Positions 1 through 12,160 of a stretch of 50,730 nucleotides of DNA are shown one piece after another. Positions within the stretch are counted from its first letter, which is position 1. Each line of letters starts with the position of its first letter. The position numbers and the translations under genes are program-made. Under the pieces are notes generated by a model that saw nothing but the letters and a program-made list of their open reading frames with translations, was not told the DNA's origin and did not search any database. The DNA is from Spirogloea muscicola (taxonomy: Eukaryota; Streptophyta; Zygnematophyceae; Spirogloeales; Spirogloeaceae). The stretch is from positions 79,193-129,922 of the forward strand of contig WELB01000180.1 in assembly GCA_009602725.1 (NCBI GenBank). Direction: 5' to 3'.

Positions 1-12
1 AGCTCCCCAAGT

Positions 13-185
13 TAGCTTGTCAGATTTGTTTGTGCTCACCCGTGGGTACTAATGTCATCTTAGGTACCTTAGATTAGGTCTCCGTATTATGTAGCATTGT
101 TTAGTCTGCACTCGACTCTGCCTGAACAATGTATTGGCTTGAATTGGCCTCCCTTTCAATTCATGCGCCCCGCGCGCCTTCTCTC
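13..185 (+). mobile_element. LINE family C, 3' end copy 1
   Basis: Bases 13-51 read SLSDLFVLTRGY followed by TAA, the family's terminal coding motif. The C-type 3' UTR follows, running from GTCATCTTAGG through CGCGCGCCTTCTCTC. The same UTR recurs at 529-662, 5761-5893 and 5898-6026 with about 80-95% identity by eye. It ends in a TTCTCTC pyrimidine tail, not poly(A). The copy is 5'-truncated at or before the window edge. Confidence 0.75.
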
Positions 186-376
186 GTCAGGGCAGGTGGG
201 GGCAGGGCGCGGGGCCACCAACCCCGGGCGCGGCTTTCCAGGATGGGCGGTTCGCGCCCAACTGGTGCCGCTGCTGCAGCCGCCTGGGCGTGCGGTAGAC
301 ACTGCGGGGAGCCAGTATCTTTGTTTCTCTGTGTGGGCCACTCCAGCATTCCGCAGGCCTTAGTTGCATATTATAA

Positions 377-662
377 ATGAGGCTCTCACTTAGTTTGCAG
401 CGCTCGCAAGCATTGGCTCTTTATCAACGGGCAGGGCGCGCTCTGAGTCTGGCCTCCTGCTTTCGTGGCGGCGCTCTGGCTTCCCTTTGTTAGCTTGTCG
501 GATTCGCTGGTGCTAACCCGTGGGTACTGATGTCACCTTAGGCACCTTAATTTAGGTGTCCGTGTTATGTAGCCCTGTTTACTTTGCCCTAGACTCTGCC
601 TGAACAATGTATCGGCTTGAACTGGCCTCCATTTCATGCGCCCCGCGCGCCTTCTCTCCTTG
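377..662 (+). mobile_element. LINE family C, 3' end copy 2 with frameshifted ORF remnant
   Basis: Translation from 377 gives MRLSLSLQRSQA and then QRAGRALSLAS. This is collinear with the family A remnant (MRLAVSLQRSVA, LRAGRALAAAS) and the family B remnant (LQRAQASA, QKAGRALVG). A one-base frameshift near 483 separates this part from the closing SLSDSLVLTRGY-TGA at 490-528. The C-type 3' UTR then runs to about 662. It is a dead copy, but the agreement of three diverged proteins shows that the ancestral sequence was coding. Confidence 0.75.
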
Positions 663-782
663 TGTGCTTGTTCATTATTTTAGCGCTTCCCCTGGCCCCC
701 TTCTCGTCCTTTTGTTGCTTCTTTTTTGGGCTGGCTTTTCCAGCCCCTATCCTCAATGGGCGCGGCCTTTCCTTTCTTCAGT
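655..782 (+). mobile_element. LINE family A, 3' UTR fragment
   Basis: The fragment begins in the UTR at about TGTGTGCTTGTTCATT. It carries the invariant TAGCGCTTCCCCTGGCCCCC block, the hairpin GGGCTGGCTTTTCCAGCCC at 728-746, and CCTATCCTCAATGGGCG. It ends in a degraded CTTTCTTC tail. It abuts the family C tail directly. Confidence 0.7.
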
Positions 783-1563
783 ATCTGGCCCTCGCCGAGC
801 AGGCAGCTTCCCGGGGCGCGCCCGCCCGCAGCCGTGGATTGCGCCGCGGGGCCTATCCGAGCCGTCAAGTGTCGGGAAACGGGCGCTTCGGAGGTGGCGC
901 GCGGCGACGGGAATAGGGGCCCGGATCCAGGCCGAACGGGGCCCCGGAACGAGGGGAACTGGGGTCGCCGAGGTCCCCAGAAGTAGAAGAAATGATGTCT
1001 TCCCCAGAAATGAGCTCTTCTAGAAGTGGCACTCCTACGGGGGGCAAGGTCTGTGAAAAGAAGAAGTGGCTCTCCCATTGGGGGCAAGGGCTGTGAAAAG
1101 CCAGCCCGAATAGAATTGACAAAGGTTCGAAGGGGCCAAATGACGGAGGGGCCTAAAGAAATTGCTCGCCTACAGAGAGAGGGGCTGGCGAAGGCAGCCC
1201 AAAATGGATGGACAGTGTCCAAAGCCAAAGAAAGAGGTGCCGGAAAGGGACAACACTACAAAACACGGCAAAACCTCAAGACGATGCTCAGTACCCGCGA
1301 GTGAGCAACATCAGGTATAGCTCGTTGCAGGGAAAGAGGCACTCCGCCGATACCTAGAGGAAGCGGCCATAGCACAGCCTGCTCGTGTGTGGATGGCGTG
1401 GGCAAGGGAGCGTTGAAACGATATCGCCAGGCCTAAAGCGCTAAGCAGCTGTGAAAAGCCAGACCAGAAAGAATGATCGAGGTCCAAAAACAGAAAGAAA
1501 AGGGCCGAATGGCGCCAAAATCACACGGCTATGCAAGAGACCACTGAGGATGGGAGCTTCGTA

Positions 1564-1893
1564 CTTGGGGAGCCGGTAGACTTTCCTGCAGCCGGGTCGC
1601 TGGCGCAACTGTATCGTATGCGCCTGGCCGTCTCGCTGCAGAGGTCTGTGGCCCGCACGCTGCACCTTCGTGCAGGCAGAGCCCTCGCTGCTGCCTCTGG
1701 CTCTGGCCAGGGGACCTACTTCCAGGAGCCTAGCATCTCTGATCTGCGGCTGCTTAGCAGGGGTTACTGAGTGATTCGTAGCTGCTTTGTGTGCTTATTT
1801 ATCTTAGCGCTTCCCCTGGCCCCCTTCTCGTACTCTGTGCATTCTTTTTTGGGCTGGCTTTTGCAGCCCCTATCCTCAATGGGCGAGCACTTT
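1564..1893 (+). mobile_element. LINE family A, 5'-truncated copy with coding end and complete 3' UTR
   Basis: Bases from about 1585 encode AGSLAQLYRMRLAVSLQRS, then HLRAGRALAAASGSGQG, ending SISDLRLLSRGY-TGA at about 1731-1770. The 3' UTR follows with the hairpin at 1851-1869 and the terminal GGGCGAGCACTTTCTTC. The 7-bp word CTTCGTA occurs at 1557-1563 and 1894-1900 and may be the target-site duplication, although it overlaps the CTT-rich tail. The segment at 1681-1716 is the empty-site counterpart of the insertion at 12,806-12,854. Confidence 0.75.
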
Positions 1894-2047
1894 CTTCGTA
1901 TCCCCGAGTCAGCAGCCACAAGTCGGATCAACTTGCAGCTAGGAACGAGGCACCCCAATCCTAATCTCATTCTCCACTTTCACCTCCACTTTCGTTCTCA
2001 TGCGCACCGCACGCATGTTCCCATCGTATCTTACATCTGGTATCCAG

Positions 2048-2176
2048 GCATCGATTGATGACCTTATTGTTTTGACCCGTGGTTGCTGAGCGGGTCAATC
2101 TGCTGTAGGTTATGTAGGTCTTTGAATGTGCTTGCCTTTGTACTTGGTTATTTGGCCTACGTTTGTTCGAAATACA
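2048..2176 (+). mobile_element. LINE family B, 3' end copy
   Basis: The coding end reads DLIVLTRGC-TGA. It overlaps the inverted repeat TTGACCCG (2072-2079) / CGGGTCAA (2091-2098). The B-type UTR (CTGCTGTAGGTTATGTAG through TTTGGCCTACG) follows and ends in AATACACGA. It is more diverged than the copies near 13,200 and 37,700. Confidence 0.75.
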
Positions 2177-3061
2177 CGACATTTCTCCGACGAGACCCAG
2201 CAGTAGCAGCCAAAGCGAGGCAACTTAAAATCCGAGGCGTCCCTTGGGCGCCAGTTTCCACCGTTGGAAAACGGCGTGTGCGAGTTGCCCATTAGTCGGC
2301 TAAAAAGGCGGCGGACGTGGCGCAGCCGCCGCCGACTCTCCGCTTGCTTTAGGGAGCTCGTTCCGGTGCGCTCGTGCATGGGCGGCGAGCCGTGGCGCCC
2401 ACGTGTGGCCACCTCCCGGGGCGGCCAGCCCGGCCAACCGGCGCCGACAGCTTGCCTGCGCCCCCCCCCGTCTCCGGCTTACACGAATCAATCCGCTCCC
2501 AGCTCCGAGGCCACAGCCGCCTCTTCTGCTACTTTCTCATTCCAGCTGCAAGTCTCTCCAACTGGCGGCTGCTGACATGGGATCACTGAGCTGAGCTCCA
2601 ATTCGCTGTAGCCTCTTGCCTATGCTTTTGTGTGCTTTTGGCGCCTTCTGGCCCTATCCTCAATGGGGCGAGCACTTTCTTCTGGCCCTGCCTTTTGGAC
2701 CTTGTTCGTGTCCGCTGGGCTGGCCATTCACAGCCCCCGCCCCTTCTGCTGCCTCTGGCTCTGGCCAGGGGACCCGCTTCCAGGAGCCAAGTTTCTCTGA
2801 CATGAGTTTAGCTTTCCGGCAGCTAGTCTGTCGGATCTGAGGCTCCTCACTCGTAACTACTGAGTGATCCATCCTCACCCTGTTCTGACATAGCATCTTC
2901 AGGCCCCTTTGTAGCTGCTACACGCTTGTAGGCCCCTCCGAACCTTTGTAAATTCTTTTTCGCAGCCCTTGCCCCCATTGGGAGTGCCACTTTCTCTTCT
3001 GACCTGAGGCTGCTTAGCTGGGGTTACTGAGTGCTTCGTAGCTGCTTGGCTTCTTAGAGAG

Positions 3062-3560
3062 AAGCGCGGCCAGATTGACTGGTGGCTGGGAAAGGCCAGC
3101 CCAAAGGAATGGACAAGGTCTGAGGGAGCCTGAGTGCAAACGACTAGGACTAAGACATCAGCTAGGGAACGCTCAGTAACCTCTAGTCAGGAGATGCAAG
3201 TCCGAGTAGCTAGCTGACGGAAAGACGTCGCCCTGACGGAAGCCGGAGGCCGCCGCCAAAGCTCGGCCTGCGCGCAAATGAACCGCGAAGGCAAGGGACC
3301 GCTGCATCGAGACGGTCAAACGCATACGGAACACTTGAGCGAGGGACCCGGCGACGTTGAAGCCGGGCTGCTCGCCCTGCTGCCCGAGGCGGCGGGCCGC
3401 TGCACGCCGCGCCAGGCGGTGGAGCAAGTCAAGCCTAATTTGTGTGCTTGTTTTACTTAGTGCTTCCCCTGGCACCTTCTCGTCCTTTGTTCTTTCTATT
3501 TTTGTTTACTCTTATTTGATCATTCCTATCCTCAATGGGCGAGCCCTTCTGTTTCTGAAA
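3062..3560. mobile_element. Opposed family A LINE fragments
   Basis: 3062-3125 is a minus-strand A-type UTR of the subfamily that reads CCCAGCCACCAGTC after the hairpin. About 3173-3440 on the minus strand encodes AGSLAQVFRMRLTVSMQRS, HLRAGRALAAASGFRQG and finally SDLHLLTRGY-stop. About 3436-3560 on the plus strand is another A-type UTR (GCTTCCCCTGGC ... CCTATCCTCAATGGGCGAG). The two fragments are head-to-head. All are truncated and non-functional. Confidence 0.7.
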
Positions 3561-5760
3561 CAGCTACTTCTTACTGGCAGATGTCAGTGAAAGGTGGTTT
3601 CGTATTCTTGGCGCCTTCCCGCCCACTCAGACTTCGTTCAATTTGTCATTCTTTTTCATTCTTTTTCTGGTTCGGCCAATCACAGCTATCGCCCTCTACT
3701 AGAAGACTCATTCTCTCCTTGTGTATTCCATTGGGCTGGCATCTAACAGCCATTGCCTTACATTGCCGAAGATCCCCCTCACGGGTAACCACTTCCTTCC
3801 TACAGGTTCGGTCAAAAGGGGGAAACGCGCGCAGTGCGCATGAAACGGGAGGCCAAATCAAGGCAACACGCTGTTCAAGCAAAAGCTTGCGAAGGTTGGG
3901 GCTACATAAAATCTTAGCCCTATGCTGAGGGGTGCTTAGGCAACAGTGTGAACGCAGGCTGGAAGGGAGCAGTAGCTATTCCAAGGGGGCGAGGGCTGCG
4001 AAGGGCAAGCCTGAAAAAGCTTGACAAGGTCCAGAAGATAGGGAAATTGCATAGCACGCAGGAAAAGAAGACAGCGCTTCCGAATTAGATGATGTGCGTC
4101 TCTAGATGTGCTTGCCTTTGTACTTGGCCATTTGGCCTTTGTTTGTTTCAAATACACGAAGATCCAAATTGAGTGGTGGCTGTTAGAGGCCAGCCCAAAG
4201 GAAAAGAAGCAGTCACTGAGAATTGGCCGCTTAGTGACCCCTATTTCGCAGCCGCAGTTTGAAATACAAGCAGCCGGATAGCAGCCCCCCTGCCAGTAGC
4301 CGGTCCGCCACGGGAGCGCGACGGCGGTGACTGGCCAGGCCTCCTCGACGGCCACAACGTCACACACGCTCGGCAAGACAGGCTTCTATCATGAAGGACA
4401 CTGGCTTCTGCTTCAGGAAAAGCTCAAGAAGGAGGCGATGGCTGTGAAAGGCAAGCCCAAGGGAGGAGACAAGGGTTCTTCAGAAGCACCGGGTGTTCAT
4501 CGCAGCTGCTTATTTGTGCTACTTAGTGCCTCGCCCACCCACATTGGGGCGTCCCTTATCTCGTCAACCTCCTGGACTGGCCTTCCACAGCCACCATCCG
4601 CCTGATCGCTGGTGGAAGAGCGCTCTCTTACTTCCTCTTCCTTTCGATTTTTCGTTGGCTTGGCTTGGCCTCCAGTTCATAGCTTGTGCACCTGTGCACC
4701 TTCTCTCATACAAATACAAGAATGAGGCAGGTGCCTCTCAAAGTGCTCATCATTAAGAATCCGAAGCCCCACGGGGACAGTCGTGCTTCCTCGACTCGTC
4801 TGGTGGGTCCCTTCTAGGACTGACGTTTTAGGCCAATTTGTCCGCCGACGCTCCATTTGCATACGCTCCAGGAGAGCCACTTCTTTCCTCTAAGCTCTTC
4901 ACGTCAAACTCCTGGTTTAGGATAAGAAATACCTCCTACCTTTTGCAGGCCTGGAGGTATCCAATATGCCTTCCGGAATCGGTAGAGGTGCTGGAGGACC
5001 TCAACGAGCCTCCATTGCACTGTCTTTTCTCCTCTACACTATTCCTCATAGGAGATGGCGTGTAGTGCACATGCAGGGGGAGTCAAGCTGAGCCAATTGC
5101 ACTATTCATGTAGGAAGGTGTTAAAAGTTGGGGCTACACAACTTAATACGGTAGGCTAAGTCAGGAGGGGCAAAGGGGAAGGGTACAGGGCGAAAGCGCG
5201 GCTGGAGGAGGGCATCAGAACCCACGAGTGAGCACATTCAAGTTGGACAGGCAGCTGAGGGTGTTGCTCCTTGTCGACAGTGGCGGCTAAAACCCCACCC
5301 TCTGCTATGATCCTGCAGGTCTGCCTATCCAGCAGTGTATTGCAATTCACAGCCACTTATCTTCAGTGCTTGTTGATGCCGCGTTGCTGCATGCCGAATT
5401 TGGGCACAAAGCAGTTGCAAAGATGGCGGCCTTCGGATTCACATTTTGTACACCTCAACCTATGACAATCGCACGAGGCCTCTTCAGAGGTCATCAACAA
5501 GCATGTGCTCTCAGCAAGCCAGCACCACTTCACATATGCTTTCTCAGCAGCGGTACCTGCAGGGATGTGCAGGGAGTGAACCAGGCCAGTCCCGACCCAA
5601 CACCCATCAATCTGCGGCGGCACTTGTGACGCGTCCTTTGATCTTTCCCTGGGCGCACCTTGCAGGGGAGGCCGCAGCTCTTGCCAGAGAAGACCAGTCA
5701 GGGCAAAGGGGCCAGGGCCTGCTGAGCCCTAAACCTCCCGCCTCCTACTTGTGCTCTTCT

Positions 5761-6026
5761 TGTCATCTTAGGTGCCTTAGATTAGGTCTCCGTATTATGT
5801 AGCATTGTTTAGTCTGCACTCGACTCTGCCTGAACAATGTATTGGCTTGAATTGGCCTCCCTTTCAATTCATGCGCCCCGCGCGCCTTCTCTCTTCTTGA
5901 CCTAGGCACCTTAGTTTAGGTCTCCGTATTTTGTAGCCCTGTTTAGTTTGCCCTGGACTCTGCCTGAACAAAATATCGGCTTGAATTGGCCTCCATTTCA
6001 TTTCATGCGCCCCACGCGCCTTCCCC
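5761..6026 (+). mobile_element. Two tandem family C LINE 3' UTR copies
   Basis: 5761-5893 closely matches 52-185. 5898-6026 is a second, more diverged copy (CCCTGTTTAGTTTGCCC subtype, also seen at 529-662). Neither retains coding sequence. Confidence 0.75.
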
Positions 6027-6147
6027 CTTGACCTGCTGTGAAAGTTAGAGTAGATCCTTCCGCGCAAGAAAGTGAAATTCAATGATCATGCATTCAATCC
6101 CACTCGAAGATCAAAACAAATGCGAGATTAACACGCCGGAAGGCGCC

Positions 6148-6578
6148 ATGGGCCCGCCGCCGGCGCGGCCCCGCGGCCGCGCCNTCCAAGCTCGTCGCCG
6201 GCTCCCCGGCGGCGCCGCCGCCGGGCTCGCTCCTCGCCGCCGTCGCGGACGGCAGGTCGGTGTTGGGCGCCCGCGCCGCCAGCTTGACTGGTGGAATGTC
6301 TTCTAGTCATGTTTTGATTACGGCTGTATTGCTAGCTGTGGGGCAGGAGCCCCTGTCATTGCCACAGTATGTAGCTCATTCTTTATGTTGCATCACAAGA
6401 CTGCATGTTTGGCAAGGCTGAGAGGCTCACTGGGCTTGCTGGGGAGCAGTTCAAGACTCGCGTTCTGAGGGGTCCTGGCTGCAGGTACTACTGCCTGCTC
6501 GTCCCGCTGACATTGCCCGTCACGCTGGCCGCAGTGTACATCCACTGGCTCAGTATGAAATCATTCAAGCATGCGTGA
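6148..6578 (+). CDS. PIG-Y-like subunit of GPI-GlcNAc transferase (2 exons, damaged 5' end)
   Basis: This is probably a small ER membrane protein acting in the first step of GPI-anchor synthesis, transfer of GlcNAc to phosphatidylinositol. Exon 2 (6485-6578) encodes a 30-residue tail: YYCLLVPLTLP, a hydrophobic stretch, then HWLSMKSFKHA-stop. This resembles plant PIG-Y C-termini as I remember them. Exon 1 ends at 6255 with AAVADG plus two bases of an Arg codon, so the junction reads ADGR-YYCLL in the correct phase. Upstream, an ATG at 6148 (MGPPPARPRGRA) runs into an N at 6184 and is not in frame with the exon 1 end. The first membrane segment typical of this family is missing. I infer that the N hides a gap. 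Both halves lie in extremely GC-rich sequence. The identification rests on a short tail. Confidence 0.55.
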
Positions 6579-7492
6579 TAAGCAAATGCCAGTACGTTTC
6601 GCTCACGCCGGCTCACCTTGCATGCCCTTGAGAGGCCTCTGCACAGCGAATTTGGATCCACCCATGCTCCGCTCCCACTACCAGGCCATTGTCTTCATAA
6701 TTGGCTCAGCAGGACTATGTGTGGTTTGCTTGAGTTGAAAAATAGCTTCATAACTGCCATGCGACATCGAAGTCATCTCCGCTGCACATGAAAGTTGGCG
6801 GGCAAAGAAGTTGGGGCGTAAAGGTTGTGGCAAGTTGCGAGGGCACGCAAGGCTCTAATAAGAGGGGTTTTCCGGATAGGTGAAGGGATTGTTCGCTGTG
6901 TTTGCTATGGTCCACTGAAAGAATGCTCGACCCTTCCTTGAACACTTCTCTTCAATGTCCAATGTGTATAATACGATTCCATTATTTACATGCTTATCAA
7001 ACTTGAACCACTTTCCACAGGTCCACAGGCCCTGGAGTTCTTTGTCTCAATAAGGTACACATTGTTGTATGATTGAAGGTACATATAACGTTTCATCTCC
7101 TTACGTTCAGCAGCTTTAGATTGTATGCACATGGAAGGTACTTAGAAACAGTGCACTGACAAATTCTTATGGTGACGACGTGCTTATGCCCTGTAAGGAC
7201 GTCAGACTTCTCTTGGGATCTGCAATACCACCTACCAAATCAGAAGCAAAGCATAGTACTCCCAGCAAGACATACTCTGCAACATAGCTTCTACCTCAGA
7301 AGTATTTGACAGCCGGATTATCACATCACGGGCAAATCAATTAGTAGAGCACTGCCCAATGCTCCACAGTGATACCTCATTTGGCACTGATAACTACGCC
7401 AAAAAGGAGGAGGTAGATGCCTGTCAAGGTGCTGCGCACGATTAAGAAGAGCAGATTTATGCCCCGTCTCAAACATCTCCCGTGCTATAGCT
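6579..7492. other. Convergent intergenic region, no gene seen
   Basis: This lies between the stop codons of the PIG-Y-like gene (+) and calreticulin (-), so it should contain both 3' UTRs. It is AT-richer than the flanking exons. I see no convincing ORF, RNA gene or LINE fragment. Confidence 0.5.
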
Positions 7493-10400
7493 CTAAAGCT
7501 CATCATGGCCCTGCCATTGGTGAGAAGGGAAGGGAGTTAGTAATGCTCTGCATGAAGCAGGACATGTGTGCGGTTGAGCTGAATTTGCTCATGGAGAGGC
7601 CAGTTTGCGTAACAAGGAATGATGGGTAATGCAGTGGAGCCGAGAAAACAGCAGAGGGTCTGTCTTATTGACAATTTAATGACATTGACACCCTCGAGCT
7701 CTTTCTTGGTCACGCTGCTCATGCAAATCAAAGCTAGAGAGTTTATTGCGTACCTCGGCCAGAGGCGGTTCATCATCATCCTCGTCGGGGAAGTCCTCCT
7801 GCAGTTGCAGACATTGCAATGTCAAAAGGTCAATCCTGTGGCTAGTCCATCTAAAGGAAGCAATGTCAAAACATACCTAGATGTCTAGCCGCTCAGCCTA
7901 TGTTTCAGTACTAGAATACAGTCTCTCATACAATGCAAGAGGATTGAAGGGTTTAGGTTTCAACCCTAACCTTTAAAACCTAAAGCCCTGACCAAGCCCT
8001 TTGCAACACTTTCCAAGACTATGTGGGCAGTACTCGGCAGACCATGGGCACTGTGGCAAGCATGCAAGTCAGGCCAACAAGCACCCGTACAGACTGGTTG
8101 ATGACTTACTGGCTCATCATCGTCGTCCTCAGGAGGAGCACTCTTCTTCCGCTCTTCCTGCAAAGGAGAAAGACAATAATGCAATTAGACCCCAGCTGCC
8201 AAGTTCAGCAATCAAACGATTGACATGCACCCCTGTCATATTGCATTGACACAGCTGCCTTCCTAGGCAGAGCTGTGACAATCTTATCAAGCAGCTTCAA
8301 TTAAGAGCCCTTAGCAGCAAAACAGCAGCCATGACTAGTGGACTGACGAATGTGAACACACCTCTTCAGCAGCTTCTCGCTCCTTCTCTGTGTCATCGAA
8401 CATTGTCTTCTCACCCTGGCCCACATACAGATCACTATGTCAGTTATGCTGCAAATGCGGGCTACTTACACTCGTCACAGCTAGACATAGCTGCCATTTG
8501 CGCAATGTGCAACTCTCTGCATTCACCATCAGCTGCGTAAGCTAAAGGACACTCTTCCTGCTTCTTAGACATGCTAACTTGCCAGGGTCCTGTCAGATAC
8601 AGGTAGAAGATGTAGGGATTGTATCTTACATCTTTGAGCGTGCCCCATGTATTCTCTGCAAATGTCTTGGCATACTCAGCATCATCTGTTACCAAGAAGT
8701 TGTCAAAGATGGAGCCTGACTTGACCTGCGCACATCAAGTCAGCTTTCGTCAGGTTTCATGTGATAGCAGTAGTACGTCTGAGCTTGATACCAGACAACT
8801 GACTTGGAACATCAAGAGATACTTCTTGGATGCAATGACAACTGCAACCAATCAATCCTGCACCTTCTGGTGTCACGAATGCATGCTACAAGCAAGCAGC
8901 TGAAGAACGTACAGATTCGTAATTGCTGTAAATATCCTACCTGCCAGAGCTCAAGGCCAACGTAGGTAAGAGGAGGTAGCTTGTAAACAGCAGGATCATC
9001 AGAAAACTCTGCACACTCAACCACGCAAATCCTGCTGAGGAGGGCATGCAATAAGGCCAGCTCTTTAACCCACGCACACTGTGGTCCATATACTTCAAGA
9101 GATAGTGTACAAAGGGGACACTCAAATTGCTGATGCCTGCTGACAATCTGTAGTCACTCCATGTTGCACAAGCCAAGCTAACATGAAGCAGCTTAAGTCG
9201 GATGGTGCCACTGGCCTAGGTACAAATCTGCTTAGCAGAGCCACTGACTGAAGGCAAGCAGCCTAGCAGTTTGCTAGGAAAGGCCAGCATGGAGACTTGC
9301 TCATCTGGCACAAGCACTGTAGGTTCGCGTCTTACTGGGATTGTCAATAAGAGGTGCAGACCATTTGCCTTTGTACTCAGAATTCTTTATTTTCTGTACA
9401 GAAGGGGACATAGGTATCGTAAGCCATTTGTGTGCAAGCTATGAGATGCTTCTGCTTGGAAACAAGTTGGGTCTTGTTCCTACCGGCAGCAGGTAACCAA
9501 GGGTCAGGCCAGCTCACAATCTGCTTGGCTCACCCCAAAGTGCGACTATGACCAGCTGCTTGAGCAAAGTCCCACTTACCTTTGGTTTCCACTCGCCCTT
9601 GTACTCTGGGTTGGGGGTCATAGGGGCCTCCCACTCGCCGTCGTCTTCGTCATCCCAATCCTCAGGCTGAGGCAGCAGGAAAGGTGATCATTTGAGGAAT
9701 GGATATAAAGGCAGCAAGCAGGTAATACTGTCCAGTAGAAAAGTGAGCCTTTAATCTTCCAATTGGCAACTAAACCTTGATTGAACCTTGATAGCAGCTC
9801 ACAAGTGCGCCATCAGCTACTATGACTGACTTCCATGAGGAGTAGGTCGACTACAGACAAAAGGGAGGTGCACTTGAGTCGGATAACCTAAACCAGCGGT
9901 TCTTAGATAAGATTCAGAGACAGACCTTCTTAGCCTCAGGATCCACAATCTCAGCAGGAATATCGTCATAACCCTGATCCAAGGGAGGTCAAAGTGCATC
10001 AGAAATGCTCAAGTGAGGCAACTGTGCCAGGCCTTGGCTATTCTTGCCTAAACATGTGGCAAGCTTTAGGCTGACTTGGCGGGGGTAAGATCCTCCTCAC
10101 ATGAAGATGCAGAGGCTGCTCACAAGCCTTACCACTCTTTAGCATATACAGAAGTAAAACCATTTACACAAGATTTTCTCACCTCAGGCTTCTTGTCCTC
10201 GGGGTCGGCGATATACTCATCATCCACCCAGTCAGAGGGCTGCAGGACACATTAGCTTTTCAGTATGCACTCATCACCTTGTATTCATGCCTGGCTTTGG
10301 CCAATAGCACTACTTGACAGGCATCTCCTCCAACATCACAATCATTCATATGCAGAGCTGTGCCGAAATACTGGCGTCCATGTCTGCAGACCTTCTTCGC

Positions 10401-11802
10401 GCTGGGGTCCTTGATCTGCTTAGGCTCAAGGAAGTCCCAGTCATCGTACAAGCTGCCTGCTCCTTTCTCAGAGTTGTCGATGAGAATTCGGTATGTATTG
10501 TTTGGGCTCAAGATGAAGGTATACACATGGGAAAGTTGGTCTGTCTCGCACTCGATGTTCTTCTTGATCAGAAGATTCTTGCCCTTGTAGGTGATGATAG
10601 CGTGCACCCGCTTGGTGGAAGCTCCACAGACATCAGGGCCAAACATAATGCTGCAATAACAGGCACTTGACCATACTCTTACTTTTATGTAGCAAGCTGA
10701 TGAATGCAACAAACTGATCAATGGCCTCAGGCGTCGTGAGTATAGTCCATTTAAGGCATTTCCATGGGAGAATGTCATGTATGCACAAGTTGCAGTCAGT
10801 GCAGAGAGCAAACGTTGCGAATGGAAAAGAATGAGGGCCTATCCTGCGTAGTATTCACGCTCCCACTGACCTGTATTCAGTATCGCCGCTGAACTTCTTC
10901 TGGTCAACATCTCCACTCAGAAGCTTTACATATCCACCACCACAGTCAATCTTCTTCTCCCACTTGATCTGATATTGCAGGACAAGATCCTTGTCTGTGT
11001 TATCAAACGGTTTGTCCAACTTGCTAGAGATGGCGAAGAATCTAGCGTCAGGGGTTGTCTGAATGCCTGCACCAAACATTCCGAAGCTGTGTGAGTGATG
11101 AAAACCTGGAGAGGTCAGCCTTGTGGAAAATCAGACCTCTGAACAAGGGACTCTTATGTGTTGTAAGAGGCGGGTATGAATGATCTCTAAAGAGCCCACC
11201 CATCCTGCAGCTCAGTTGAACACAAGCAGTACAGAGGCAATCCAGAGCATCCAGCGTCCACATCTTTTGGCGACTACTTTAGCCCAATGAACATCGAGCG
11301 CCAGGCAGGTGAATATGCCGGGAAGGCAAATGAACAATAGCTCTCGCGCTTAGGGGAATGAGAAGTCCCTTACCCTTATCCGACGCGTCGCCGTACCACT
11401 TGCCGGCTGTGTGGACCCAATCACCAGCTTCCCCAGAGCTCTTCTTCCAGTCGGAGATTGTCCATCGGCTCTCCCATGTATCTGAGAGGCAATGCCAGCG
11501 CGCGCATACATATCCAGTTGATCAGTGCGTTGAAGGGTGAGAAAGGCTGAAGTCATGTCTTACCCCAGCTTAAGTGCAGGTTACCTGCGACACAGTACAA
11601 GCTTGCCACCGAGAATGCAAGGCCTCACGAAGCAATCCTTGACTACTGAGTCGGCATTGCAGCGTCCGTGCCCTGGTAGCAAGGTACCAGCGGGAGCGGC
11701 ATTCTTACCGTCGAACTTCTCCTCCAAGTAGACCTCCGCCACAGCTGAGACCGCCAACGCGGCTGTCAGGAGGGCTAGGAGCGCCACGGCACGCGCGGCC
11801 AT
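7493..11802 (-). CDS. CRT: Calreticulin, 14 exons, 411 residues, HDEL terminus
   Basis: ER-lumen lectin chaperone and calcium buffer. Exons (high to low): 11709-11802, 11374-11481, 10871-11066, 10392-10650, 10183-10239, 9926-9973, 9580-9666, 9336-9393, 8941-9008, 8630-8725, 8362-8415, 8110-8157, 7754-7798, 7493-7510. The phases join to 1236 nt. Visible: an N-terminal signal peptide followed by EVYLEEKFD; globular motifs [15 protein letters not shown] and [10 protein letters not shown]-domain repeats ([56 protein letters not shown]); then [15 protein letters not shown]; and an acidic tail ending GHDEL. Each exon starts after AG and ends at GT; the donor at 10391 (GTCTGC) is weak. The start ATG (11800-11802) follows a GCC-repeat 5' UTR and is the only one giving a signal peptide. 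Length is typical for the family. Confidence 0.95.
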
Positions 11803-12160
11803 GGCGGCGGCGGCGGCGGCGGCGGCGACCGCAGAGCCAGGGACAAAGCCAATCTCGCAAGCGAAACGGCGGCGGCGGCGGCGGCGACGGCGGCGGCGGC
11901 GGCGGCGGCGATGGTCGGGACGATCACCCTCGCAGCGCACGGGACAGGCGGGCGCAGTCACCAACAATTCGAGCAACAACAGTCTAACGAAATTGCTGGT
12001 GTTCAGATTTGGAGTGGGGGGAAAGGGTGGTTTCGCTGCCGCTTCCGGCTCGTCTGTCGCCGTCGGCTCTTATTGGGAAATTGGCCAACAGTGGAATGCG
12101 GGCAGCCAGTGACCGAGTGAGGAGTCGCGCGGGAGAGGCGGCACCATAAAAGAAGAAAGT
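11803..12160. promoter_or_regulatory. Calreticulin 5' region with GCC/GCG triplet runs
   Basis: Immediately upstream of the calreticulin ATG are long GCG/GGC triplet runs (about 11801-11910), presumably 5' UTR or core promoter. The rest shows no gene. It borders the retrotransposon patch at about 12,160. Confidence 0.4.

Larger units (their letters stand above)
1..6030. repeat. Cluster of 5'-truncated LINE 3' ends (families A, B, C)
   Basis: I see no host gene here. The stretch is a mosaic of retrotransposon 3' ends on both strands. Terminal coding remnants ending in a form of SDLxxLTRGY-stop occur near 13-51, 490-528, 1731-1770, 2825-2862 (LTRNY), 3000-3030 (LSWGY) and on the minus strand at about 3173-3215. 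A decayed version (SNWRLLTWDH-stop) is at about 2555-2589. Family A hairpins (GGGCTG...CAGCCC) occur at 728-746 and 1851-1869 (+), 2717-2736 (+), 3733-3751 (+), 1088-1107 (-), 3084-3102 (-) and 4178-4196 (-). Degenerate ones lie near 1450, 3990, 4445 and 4580. Family B tails are at about 2048-2176 and 4105-4160. Family C 3' UTRs are at 52-185, 529-662, 5761-5893 and 5898-6026. The stretch 4620-5760 holds only faint matches. Confidence 0.8.

Noticed and set aside
680-1228. 182-codon minus-strand open frame
   Set aside because: It lies entirely over LINE tails and a GC-rich spacer, and its peptide only reflects the repeated hairpin UTR.
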